Positions 14,762 to 21,820 of a DNA stretch of 50,038 nucleotides are shown here, piece after piece; position 1 is the first letter of the stretch, and each line of letters starts with the position of its first letter. A program made the translations under genes and the position numbers. Source of the stretch: Dinghuibacter sp035492835 (GTDB lineage Bacteria > Bacteroidota > Bacteroidia > Chitinophagales > Chitinophagaceae); the NCBI RefSeq assembly GCF_035492835.1, contig NZ_DATJIY010000182.1, positions 1 to 50,038 on the forward strand. Direction: 5' to 3'. Under the pieces are notes generated by a model. The model was not told the origin of the DNA, searched no databases, and saw nothing but the letters and a program-made list of their open reading frames with translations.

Positions 14762-15172
14762 ATGGTGTATCTGACACGGGTGGAACATTTCAACGCGGCC
14801 CATAAGCTGTACAACCCCCGGTGGAGCAAGGAGGAGAACGAGGCGGTCTTTGGTTTATGCGCCAACGAGAACTGGCATGGGCATAACTACGACCTGTACG
14901 TGACCGTCAAGGGGGAGGTGAATGAAGACACGGGCTTCCTGATGGACGTAAAGGTGTTGAGCGGGTTGGTGAAAACGTACGTGCTGGATGTGGTGGACCA
15001 TCGGAACCTGAACCTGGACGTTCCCTTTCTGGCGGGTAAAATGTGCTCTACCGAGAACCTGGCCAAGGGTATCTGGGAACAGCTCGAGCCGCATATTCCG
15101 GCCGGCGTGCGGCTGCACGCCATCAAGCTTTACGAAACTCCGAGGATCTACGTGGAGTATTTTGGAGCATAG
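14762..15172 (+). CDS. queD: 6-carboxytetrahydropterin / 6-pyruvoyltetrahydropterin synthase, copy 1
   Basis: A member of the QueD/PTPS family, which acts on 7,8-dihydroneopterin triphosphate, the FolE product, to give 6-carboxytetrahydropterin (queuosine route) or 6-pyruvoyltetrahydropterin. The 136-aa protein shows the three zinc histidines (NAAH, His14; HGHN, His39 and His41), the catalytic Cys33 in FGLCANENWHGHNY, DHRNLNLD, and the C-terminal Glu in YETPRIYVEY. An in-frame TTG at 14741 is inside the -7 box, so ATG 14762 is used. It is followed by a paralog and folE; queE lies 22 kb away in the window. Confidence 0.9.
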   Translation: MVYLTRVEHFNAAHKLYNPRWSKEENEAVFGLCANENWHGHNYDLYVTVKGEVNEDTGFLMDVKVLSGLVKTYVLDVVDHRNLNLDVPFLAGKMCSTENLAKGIWEQLEPHIPAGVRLHAIKLYETPRIYVEYFGA

Positions 15173-15188
15173 TATATTTTGGAGCATA
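15158..15188 (+). repeat. Direct repeat of the queD 3' end
   Basis: The 14-base unit TATTTTGGAGCATA occurs at 15158-15171 and again at 15175-15188. The first copy encodes the last residues of queD copy 1 (YFGA and stop); the second lies in the spacer and would encode the same ending. It looks like a small tandem duplication between the two paralogs. Confidence 0.8.
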
Positions 15189-15201
15189 AACTTTCCCCGT
15201 C

Positions 15202-15639
15202 ATGGATATGAATCGAGTCGCCGCGGATATGAACCGAGTCGCCGTCTACCGGCGGGAACACTTCAATGCGGCCCATCGCCTCCATAACCCGGCCTGGGAC
15301 GAGGCGACAAACGCCCGGGTGTTCGGCAAGTGCAACCTGCCTCACTACCACGGGCACAACTACGAGCTGATCGTGAAGCTGACCGGTGTTCCCAACCCGG
15401 ATACGGGATACGTGATGGACCTGAAGGTATTGAGCGAACTTATCCAGGAGACCGTCCTCCAACGCTTCGACCACAAAAACCTGAACCTGGACACGGTCGA
15501 GTTCAGGGACCTCAATCCAACGGCGGAGCATATCGCCATGGTGATCTACAGGCTGCTGCGGCCCCGGCTTCCCGGGGATTTGGACCTGGAGGTCACGCTT
15601 TACGAAACGGACCGTAACTTCGTATCCTATCCGGCCTAA
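15202..15639 (+). CDS. 6-carboxytetrahydropterin / 6-pyruvoyltetrahydropterin synthase, copy 2
   Basis: A second QueD/PTPS-family enzyme (145 aa) directly behind the first. The zinc site (NAAH, His25; HGHN, His50 and His52), Cys44 in FGKCNLPHYHGHNY, DHKNLNLD and the C-terminal YETDRNF are all intact, so it should be active. The residues around the Cys and after DHKNLNLD differ from copy 1, which leaves room for a different product, for example true PTPS against QueD. The N-terminus contains a 21-base tandem repeat (15205-15225 and 15226-15246, 19 of 21 identical), giving DMNRVAA then DMNRVAV. The start could therefore also be ATG 15208 or 15229. It shares an operon with folE, 27 bases downstream. 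Confidence 0.88.
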   Translation: MDMNRVAADMNRVAVYRREHFNAAHRLHNPAWDEATNARVFGKCNLPHYHGHNYELIVKLTGVPNPDTGYVMDLKVLSELIQETVLQRFDHKNLNLDTVEFRDLNPTAEHIAMVIYRLLRPRLPGDLDLEVTLYETDRNFVSYPA

Positions 15640-15666
15640 GACCGTATATATACATAAACTACAGAA

Positions 15667-16263
15667 ATGGCCTACAAAAAGATAGAGCAGTACGACGAAG
15701 AGATAACCGAGGGGTTGATGAAGAATTACCAGCAATGCCTCAACTTGCTGGGGGAGAACCCGTCCCGGGAAGGACTCCTGAAAACCCCGGAGCGCCTGGC
15801 CAAAGCCATGCAGTTCCTGACCCAGGGGTATGAACAGGACGCCCGCCAGATACTGGCATCGGCCAAGTTCAAGGAGAACATCAGCGAAATGGTGGTGGTC
15901 AAGGACATCGAGCTCTACAGCCTCTGCGAGCACCACGTCCTTCCTTTTTTTGGCAAGGCGCACATCGCCTATATCCCCAACGGGTATATCACCGGGCTCA
16001 GCAAGATCGCACGGGTGGTGGACGTCTACGCCCGGCGTCTCCAGGTACAGGAGCGGCTTACGACCGAGATCCTGGACGCTATTAAGGAGACCCTCAACCC
16101 ACTCGGCGTGGCGGTGGTTATCGAGGCCAAGCACCTTTGCATGATGATGCGGGGTGTGCAGAAGCAGAACTCCGTGACGACGACGTCTGCGTTTTGGGGG
16201 GAGTTTGAGCGCATGGAGACGCGCAATGAATTTATCAAACTGATTTCGGCGGACTTGATATGA
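15667..16263 (+). CDS. folE: GTP cyclohydrolase I
   Basis: FolE converts GTP to 7,8-dihydroneopterin triphosphate, the shared precursor of folate, queuosine and tetrahydropterins. The 198-aa protein has the zinc site residues Cys87 and His90 in LYSLCEHHVLPFFGKAHIAYIP and Cys158 in EAKHLCMMMRGVQKQ, plus GLSKIARVVDVYARRLQVQERLT. Its place behind two QueD/PTPS genes supplies their substrate in the same operon. The stop overlaps the next start by ATGA. Confidence 0.95.
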   Translation: MAYKKIEQYDEEITEGLMKNYQQCLNLLGENPSREGLLKTPERLAKAMQFLTQGYEQDARQILASAKFKENISEMVVVKDIELYSLCEHHVLPFFGKAHIAYIPNGYITGLSKIARVVDVYARRLQVQERLTTEILDAIKETLNPLGVAVVIEAKHLCMMMRGVQKQNSVTTTSAFWGEFERMETRNEFIKLISADLI

Positions 16264-17294
16264 CCGTCCCTTTTGAGCCGCACGACATCGGCCGGGTTAT
16301 CGCTCCGGATGTGCTCGTGCGTATCCGCTCCGAGGCCGCGCCTTCGGAGGCGCTGGGCCGCCTGACGCCGGCGGCGTTCTCGATCCTCGTGGAGCAGGGG
16401 TGGCTGCGGCTGCTGATCCCCCGGTCGGTGGGCGGTCTGGAATTCGATCTTCCCTCGTTACTTGAATTGCAGGAGGCCGCTTCGTGGGCTGACGGCAGCT
16501 TTGGATGGGTGCTTGCGCTGTGCGGGGGCGCGGGGTTCTTTGCGGGGTTTGTAGAATACGACGTTGCGTTGTCGTTGTTCGGGCGGCCCGATGTGTGTGC
16601 CGCGGGGACGGGATTCCCTGCTGGAACGGCGAATCCGGAGCCCGGTGGTTATCGCGTTTCCGGCCATTGGCGGTATGCGTCCGGGGCGCCGCAGGCGACG
16701 CTGTATACGGCGAACTGCCGCATCGATTCTCCCTCCGGCGACCCCGTCGTACGCGCGGTAATCATGATGCCTGACCAGGTGCGGTTGTCGGATGGATGGC
16801 AGAGCCTGGGGTTGCGGGCTACGGCAAGCCAGGACATGATCGTCGCCGACGCGTATATACCGGCTGCTCGCACTTTTACGGTGGACAAGCCGTTCCCGCA
16901 TGCGCAGGGGCCGCTCTATCACTATCCCTTTTTGCAACAGGCGGAAGCGGTGCTGAGTGTGACGATGCTGGGGATGGCGCGGCATTTCCTCGATCTTTTT
17001 GCGGAGCGCAAAATGCCCGCGGTGTATGAAGCGGCGTCGGCGGACCTTGTAAGGATACGATCCGAATATTATACCGCGGTGCGGGCTTCCTGGGCATCGC
17101 CCACCGACGAAGCGCTACTGGCGGGCGTCGGGCGTGTGGCACGGACGGCCGCGGCTACGGTGTTGCGGTGCGCGGATGCGCTTTATCCTTATGGGGGTAT
17201 GGAGATGATGCGCATGGGGGCGGAGATCAATCGCGTGTGGCGTGATATCCATACGGCTAGCCAGCATACGCTGCTGTCGCCGCTACGAGGGTAA
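16260..17294 (+). CDS. Acyl-CoA dehydrogenase-fold flavoprotein
   Basis: The 344-aa protein has the acyl-CoA dehydrogenase fold. An N-terminal helical region contains GWLRLLIPRSVGGLEFDLPSLLELQEAA. A central beta domain has GYRVSGHWRYASGA and LGLRATASQDMIV, and the C-terminal bundle ends with YGGMEMMRMGAEINRVWRDIHTASQHTLL. The ending is more like the flavin-dependent monooxygenase branch (HpaB/DszC/HsaA-like) than fatty-acid oxidation enzymes, and I cannot point to the catalytic Glu. Substrate unknown. The 4-base overlap with folE suggests co-translation with the pterin genes, although a functional link is only inferred. The fabD promoter begins 7 bases after its end. Confidence 0.8.
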   Translation: MTVPFEPHDIGRVIAPDVLVRIRSEAAPSEALGRLTPAAFSILVEQGWLRLLIPRSVGGLEFDLPSLLELQEAASWADGSFGWVLALCGGAGFFAGFVEYDVALSLFGRPDVCAAGTGFPAGTANPEPGGYRVSGHWRYASGAPQATLYTANCRIDSPSGDPVVRAVIMMPDQVRLSDGWQSLGLRATASQDMIVADAYIPAARTFTVDKPFPHAQGPLYHYPFLQQAEAVLSVTMLGMARHFLDLFAERKMPAVYEAASADLVRIRSEYYTAVRASWASPTDEALLAGVGRVARTAAATVLRCADALYPYGGMEMMRMGAEINRVWRDIHTASQHTLLSPLRG

Positions 17295-17300
17295 TTCCCT

Positions 17301-17308
17301 TATATTTG
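17301..17308 (+). promoter_or_regulatory. -7 box of fabD
   Basis: TATATTTG is an exact -7 match immediately after the flavoprotein gene. The expected start near 17312 gives a leader of about 16 nt to ATG 17328. No -33 match was seen at the usual distance. Confidence 0.5.
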
Positions 17309-17327
17309 TCGCCCAAATGTTAAGCAA

Positions 17328-18218
17328 ATGAAGCATGCGTATGTGTTCCCCGGGCAGGGCGCCCAGTTCTCCGGGATGGGAAAAGCCTTATACGAGGGCC
17401 ACACCCGGGCCAGGGATATGTTCGAGCAGGCTAATAACCTGCTGGGTTTCCGCATCACCGATATCATGTTCGGGGGCACGGATGAAGACCTGAAGCAAAC
17501 GCGGGTCACGCAACCGGCCATTTTCCTGCACTCCGTGATTTGTTATACCACCCTGGAGTCTCCCCGCCCCGATATGGTAGCCGGGCATTCCCTGGGTGAA
17601 TTTTCCGCCCTGGTCGCCGCCGGCGCCTTGTCCTTTGCAGACGGCCTTTCGCTTGTTGCCGCCCGCGCCACCGCAATGCAAAAAGCCTGCGAGATTTCCG
17701 CATCCACCATGGCCGCCGTTCTGGCGCTGGATGACGCGAAGGTCGAGGAAATCTGTGCGGCGGTAACCGCGGAGCTCGGCGAGACCGTAGTTCCCGCGAA
17801 TTATAATTGCCCCGGTCAACTGGTTATTTCCGGATCGGTTCGCGCCGTGGAAGTAGCGTGTGAGCGGTTAAAGGCCGCTGGCGCCAAGCGCGCGCTCGTG
17901 TTGCCGGTCGGCGGGGCGTTCCACTCACCCCTGATGGAACCCGCCCGCGCGGAGCTGAGCGCCGCCATCGAGCGCACTACGTTTGCCGCGCCGTCCTGTC
18001 CGATCTATCAGAATGTCACCGCTGCGGCCGAAACCGACCCCTCCGTCATCAAACGCAACCTGGAAGCCCAACTGACCGGAGCCGTCCGCTGGACCCAAAG
18101 CGTCGAGGCCATGGTTCGCGACGGCGCAACGCATTTCACCGAAGTCGGGCCCGGGAAGGTCCTCCAGGGGCTCGTCGCCAAGATCGCCAAAGGCGTGATC
18201 ACCGACGGGTTCCAATAG
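17328..18218 (+). CDS. fabD: Malonyl-CoA:ACP transacylase
   Basis: FabD loads malonyl groups from malonyl-CoA onto acyl carrier protein for fatty acid synthesis. The 296-aa protein has FPGQGAQFSGMG at the start, the nucleophile Ser88 in VAGHSLGEFSALVAAGAL, and the catalytic His in VGGAFHSPLMEPA, with the PIYQNVTA and EVGPGKVLQGLV segments near the end. It ends 28 bases before the long palindrome at 18247, which may serve as its transcription stop. FabH of the same pathway is encoded nearby on the other strand. Confidence 0.96.
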   Translation: MKHAYVFPGQGAQFSGMGKALYEGHTRARDMFEQANNLLGFRITDIMFGGTDEDLKQTRVTQPAIFLHSVICYTTLESPRPDMVAGHSLGEFSALVAAGALSFADGLSLVAARATAMQKACEISASTMAAVLALDDAKVEEICAAVTAELGETVVPANYNCPGQLVISGSVRAVEVACERLKAAGAKRALVLPVGGAFHSPLMEPARAELSAAIERTTFAAPSCPIYQNVTAAAETDPSVIKRNLEAQLTGAVRWTQSVEAMVRDGATHFTEVGPGKVLQGLVAKIAKGVITDGFQ

Positions 18219-18246
18219 TCCGTTGTTCCTCGCGCCTAAGCGTGCT

Positions 18247-18352
18247 GTGCGCAAGCCCGAAGGGGGGTAGGTGCCTCTTTTCCCCCGTTTTTTCCAAATG
18301 TTTGGAAAAAACGGGGGAAAAGAGGCACCTACCCCCCTTCGGGCTTGCGCAC
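18247..18352. repeat. Long palindromic repeat, copy 2 (perfect 52-bp arms)
   Basis: Checking base by base, 18247-18298 and 18301-18352 are perfect complements with only TG at the centre. The core TGCCTCTTTTCCCCCGTTTT matches the repeats at both ends of the window; the outer 20 bases and the central ten bases differ. It lies between two convergent genes (fabD and the GNAT gene), where a symmetrical hairpin could stop transcription from both sides. Confidence 0.9.
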
Positions 18353-18381
18353 GCGTGTTTAGAGGGTCAGAATCGGGAGGG

Positions 18382-18834
18382 TTAGAGCGCGAGGATGCAG
18401 TTGACCCACTCGGGCTCGAGGGAGGCGCCGTATTTTTTATAAAAGGCTATTGCGGGCTCGTTCCAGTCGAGGACTTGCCAGACCATGCGGGGGAAGCCGC
18501 GGTCGCGGGTCTCCTGGATGAGGGTGTCGAAGAGCATCTTGCCGACGCCCAGGCCGCGTTTGGATTGGGTGACGATGAGGTCTTCCAGGTAGAGGCACTG
18601 GCCTTTCCAGGTGCTGTAGCGGATATAGTAGAGACCGAAACCGATGATATAGTCGTCTTCCAGGGCGACGAAGGCCCACCAGACGGGGTTGGGGCCGAAG
18701 CCGCTGTCGGTAAACTGCTCCAGGGTATTGGAAATAGCGCCGGGGGGGGCTTTTTCGAAGTCGGCGAGCTCTTCGACGAGCTCCATCAGGCGAGGACAAT
18801 CGGCGGCCGTGGCACGGCGTATGGTGATACTCAT
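18382..18834 (-). CDS. GNAT family N-acetyltransferase
   Basis: The 150-aa protein is a GCN5-related acetyltransferase, which moves acetyl from acetyl-CoA to an amine. It shows the opening TIRRATAADCPRLMELVEEL, the beta-4 core GFGLYYIRYSTWKGQCLYLEDLIV, the acetyl-CoA loop QSKRGLGVGKMLFDTL, and NEPAIAFYKKYGA. The STWKG-LYLEDL phrase resembles the spermidine/diamine acetyltransferase branch, so a small polyamine-like substrate is a guess. ATG 18834 is chosen over upstream frame extensions inside the previous gene. It follows the PLP enzyme by 20 bases. Confidence 0.87.
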   Translation of the reverse strand: MSITIRRATAADCPRLMELVEELADFEKAPPGAISNTLEQFTDSGFGPNPVWWAFVALEDDYIIGFGLYYIRYSTWKGQCLYLEDLIVTQSKRGLGVGKMLFDTLIQETRDRGFPRMVWQVLDWNEPAIAFYKKYGASLEPEWVNCILAL

Positions 18835-18854
18835 GTGCGATAGTTGAGGGCCTT

Positions 18855-20075
18855 TCATGTGCGGGTTGAAAGCGCCTGGTCGAGGTCCGCCAGGATGTCC
18901 ACGGCGTTTTCGATACCGACGCTCATGCGGATCAGGCCGTCGGTGATGCCGTATTGCTCCCGTTTTTCCTTGGGAATACTGAAGTGCGTCATCGAAGCGG
19001 GGTGACAGAGCAGCGTGTCGCAGGTACCGAGCGAGACGGTGCGGGTACACATTTGCAGGCGATCGATACAGGAGATGCCGGCCTGCAGCCCGCCCTTCAG
19101 CTCGAAGCTGAGCATTCCGCCGTGGCGGCGCATCTGGCGCGAGGCGATGGCGTGCTCGCTATGGGAGGTAAGTCCGGTATAGTTCACACGGGCGATCGCG
19201 GGGTGTTGCGACAGGAAGGCGGCCACTTTTTCGGCGTTGTCGCAGTGGCGGTCCATGCGGAGCTCCAGGGTCTTCAGGCCGTTGATCAGCAGGAAGGCGT
19301 CGAAGGGGTTGGCGTTGCCCCCGAGCAGCTTCAGCGTCTTGAATACGGGGCCCTGCATGCGTTCCATGTCGCGGCCCAGCAGGATGCCTCCGATCGAAGT
19401 GCCGTGGCCGTTGAGGAATTTGGTGGTGGAGTGTACGATGAAGTCCACGCCATACCGGAACGGTTGCTGGAGATAGGGAGTGGCGAACGTATTGTCGCAG
19501 GCGACAGGGCAGTTGTAGCGTTTGGCCAGGGCCGTGAGCGCGGCGATGTCGACGCACTGCATGGTGGGGTTAGCGGGCGTCTCCAGGTAGAGCAGGCGGA
19601 TCGCCGGGTCGTTCCGGAAGGCCGCTTCGGCTTTGTCGAGGTCGCGCAGGTCGGTGATGATGGCTTCCACGCCCAAACCGGGGAGCAGCCCTTCCATCAG
19701 CTCCTGGCTACCGCCGTAGAGGGAATAGTGGGAGAGGATCTTGTCGCCCTTTTTGAGCACTGACAGCAACAGCGTGCTCACGGCGGCCATGCCGGAGGCG
19801 TGGAGGAGCCCCTTGACCTCCAGCCCCGGGATTCCATAGGCTTCGAGGGCGGCTATCTTTTCTTCGGCTTCGGTAAAGGTAGGGTTGCCCCAACGGCTGT
19901 ATATATACCCCTGCTCTTCCCCGCTGAAACGGCGCATGCCCTGTTCGGCGCTGTCGTATACGTAGGTGCTGGTGGCATAGATGGGAACCAGGTGGGCGTA
20001 GGCGGAGTTCGGCTCGTGACCGCTGTGTACGGCGGTGGAGCCGAAGCCCGATGGTTGGAAGGGTGTGTCTTGCAT
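18855..20075 (-). CDS. Cys/Met metabolism PLP enzyme (cystathionine synthase/lyase or sulfhydrylase type)
   Basis: A fold-type I PLP enzyme (406 aa) of the gamma family. Visible are the tetramer-site Tyr in YSRWGNPT, the PLP phosphate loop HASGMAAVS, ETPANPTM, the Asp in ACDNTFATPYLQQP and the Schiff-base Lys219 in HSTTKFLNGHG. Family members include cystathionine gamma-synthase, O-succinyl/acetylhomoserine sulfhydrylase, cystathionine gamma-lyase and methionine gamma-lyase, and I cannot separate these by eye. Its role is therefore sulfur amino acid synthesis or breakdown. It lies 15 bases after fabH and 20 before the GNAT gene on the same strand. Confidence 0.9.
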   Translation of the reverse strand: MQDTPFQPSGFGSTAVHSGHEPNSAYAHLVPIYATSTYVYDSAEQGMRRFSGEEQGYIYSRWGNPTFTEAEEKIAALEAYGIPGLEVKGLLHASGMAAVSTLLLSVLKKGDKILSHYSLYGGSQELMEGLLPGLGVEAIITDLRDLDKAEAAFRNDPAIRLLYLETPANPTMQCVDIAALTALAKRYNCPVACDNTFATPYLQQPFRYGVDFIVHSTTKFLNGHGTSIGGILLGRDMERMQGPVFKTLKLLGGNANPFDAFLLINGLKTLELRMDRHCDNAEKVAAFLSQHPAIARVNYTGLTSHSEHAIASRQMRRHGGMLSFELKGGLQAGISCIDRLQMCTRTVSLGTCDTLLCHPASMTHFSIPKEKREQYGITDGLIRMSVGIENAVDILADLDQALSTRT

Positions 20076-20090
20076 AAAAAACGTTTTGCG

Positions 20091-21098
20091 TCAGGAACGC
20101 GCCGCCGGATCGTAAGCCCATTTCACGAGTATCGACCCCCAGGTAAATCCGCCGCCAAAAGCCGCCAGCACCAGCAGGTCGCCCTTTTTCAGCTGTTGCT
20201 CGTAGTCCCACAGGCAGAGCGGGATGGTGCCGGCGGTGGTGTTGCCGTAGCGTTGTATGTTGATCATGACCTTGTCCTCGGAAAGCTCCATCCGGTGGGC
20301 AGTCGCGTCGATGATTCGTTTGTTGGCCTGGTGGGGCACCAGCCAGGATATGTCCTCCCCGGTAAGTTGGTTGCGCTCCATGATCTGGGCGGCCGCCTCG
20401 GCCATTTCGGTGACGGCGAACTTGAACACGGTCTTGCCTTCCTGGTAGGCATAGTGCATGCGGTTGGTCACGGTATCCACCGTCGCGGGATGGAGAGATC
20501 CGCCCGCCTTCATATGGAGATACGGCGCGCCGCCACCGTCGCTTTTGAGGATGCAGTCCAGTACGCCCAAACCTTCGGTATCGGGCTCCAGGAGCACCGC
20601 GCCCGCGCCGTCCCCGAAAATGATACACGTGGCCCGGTCGGAATAGTCGATGATGGCGCTCATCTTATCGGCGCCCACCACGACGACCTTTTTATACCGT
20701 CCGGATTCGATATACATCGCCCCGGTGCTCAGCGCATACAGGAAGCCGGAGCAGGCGGCGCTGAGGTCGAAGCCCCAGGCGTTCCTGGCGCCGATCTTGT
20801 CACAAACGAGGTTGGCAGTGGCAGGAAAAACCATGTCAGGGGTTACGGTGGCAACGATCAGACAATCTATCTCCTCGGGGCCGATTCCGCGTTTGGCCAG
20901 GAGCTCCCGGACGGCGGGGACGACCATGTCCGAAGTCCCCAGGCCCTCACCCTTCAGAATCCTGCGTTCTTCAATGCCGGTACGGGTCCTGATCCATTCG
21001 TCGGTGGTATCCACCATTTTCTCCAGTTCTGCGTTTGTAAGCCGAAATTCAGGTACATATCCACCTATTGCCGTGATCGCGGCGGTGACTTTTTGCAT
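20091..21098 (-). CDS. fabH: 3-oxoacyl-ACP synthase III
   Basis: FabH condenses acetyl-CoA (or a branched starter) with malonyl-ACP to start fatty acid synthesis. The 335-aa protein has the catalytic Cys116 in DLSAACSGFLYALS, the His in WLVPHQANKRIID and the Asn in RYGNTTAGTIPLCLW, so the triad is complete. The opening TAAITAIGGYVPE and TDEWIRTRTGIEERRI are standard. It is the first gene of a three-gene minus-strand run (fabH, PLP enzyme, GNAT) and diverges from ruvA. Confidence 0.95.
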   Translation of the reverse strand: MQKVTAAITAIGGYVPEFRLTNAELEKMVDTTDEWIRTRTGIEERRILKGEGLGTSDMVVPAVRELLAKRGIGPEEIDCLIVATVTPDMVFPATANLVCDKIGARNAWGFDLSAACSGFLYALSTGAMYIESGRYKKVVVVGADKMSAIIDYSDRATCIIFGDGAGAVLLEPDTEGLGVLDCILKSDGGGAPYLHMKAGGSLHPATVDTVTNRMHYAYQEGKTVFKFAVTEMAEAAAQIMERNQLTGEDISWLVPHQANKRIIDATAHRMELSEDKVMINIQRYGNTTAGTIPLCLWDYEQQLKKGDLLVLAAFGGGFTWGSILVKWAYDPAARS

Positions 21099-21139
21099 AC
21101 AATCTGTTTAATCAATGTCCTGTGTGTGAAAACAGGGAT

Positions 21140-21147
21140 CAAAAGTA
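21140..21147 (-). promoter_or_regulatory. -7 box of fabH
   Basis: TACTTTTG on the minus strand, giving a leader of about 38 nt to ATG 21098. It lies back to back with the ruvA box. Confidence 0.5.
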
Positions 21148-21160
21148 AGGAGAAATAGGG

Positions 21161-21168
21161 TATTTTTG
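21161..21168 (+). promoter_or_regulatory. -7 box of ruvA-sprA
   Basis: TATTTTTG on the plus strand, giving a leader of about 23 nt to ATG 21195. sprA follows ruvA by 26 bases and I see no clear promoter between them. Confidence 0.5.
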
Positions 21169-21194
21169 GTTTTCAAGCGAGCGGCTCACCAATT

Positions 21195-21794
21195 ATGATT
21201 GCCTATCTAAAGGGGAATTTTACGGCGAAGACACCCACAACTGTCCTGGTTGACATCCAGGGCGTGGGATACGAAGTCAATATCAGCGTTCATACTTATG
21301 CGAAAATCCAGGGTCTGGATAAAGGGACCCTGCTGACGGTCCTGCTCATACGGGAGGACGCGCACATCCTCTATGGATTCTTCGACCAGGAGGAAAAGGA
21401 GCTCTTCCAACAGCTCATCAGCGTATCGGGCGTGGGCGCAGCGACGGCCCGGGTGATGCTCTCGTCACTGCCGCCCGCGGAGATAACGCGGGCCATCGTC
21501 CAGGGGAACGAGCCCCTCCTGGAGCGGGTCAAGGGGATCGGCAAGAAGACCGCACAGCGACTGGTGGTGGAGCTCCGGGACAAGCTCGGGCGGAAATCGC
21601 TCACCGCGGGGGGCGGTCCAGATATTCCTTCCGTCCAGCACAATACAACGGAAACGGACGCGTTAAATGCACTGCTGGCCCTGGGTATAGCCCGGCCCGC
21701 CGCTGAAACCGCCCTGAAAAAGGTGCTGGTCAAGGCGGAGGGAGAGCCGGCCGGGGTGGAGGAGCTGATCAAGCGTGCCCTGCAGGTTTTGTGA
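21195..21794 (+). CDS. ruvA: Holliday junction branch migration protein RuvA
   Basis: RuvA binds four-way junctions and guides the RuvB motor in recombinational repair. The 199-aa protein has the OB-fold N-terminus (MIAYLKGNFTAKTPTTVLVDIQGVGYEV) and the tandem helix-hairpin-helix region with VSGVGAATARVMLSS and RVKGIGKKTAQRLVVELRDKL. A small C-terminal domain (TDALNALLALGIARPAAETAL) binds RuvB. Length is normal. Confidence 0.96.
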   Translation: MIAYLKGNFTAKTPTTVLVDIQGVGYEVNISVHTYAKIQGLDKGTLLTVLLIREDAHILYGFFDQEEKELFQQLISVSGVGAATARVMLSSLPPAEITRAIVQGNEPLLERVKGIGKKTAQRLVVELRDKLGRKSLTAGGGPDIPSVQHNTTETDALNALLALGIARPAAETALKKVLVKAEGEPAGVEELIKRALQVL

Positions 21795-21820
21795 GAAATG
21801 CCGTTAGGATTTAATATTTC

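Noticed and set aside
18271..18843. Plus-strand frame starting in the 18-kb palindrome
   Set aside because: It is antisense to the GNAT acetyltransferase and begins in repeat DNA.
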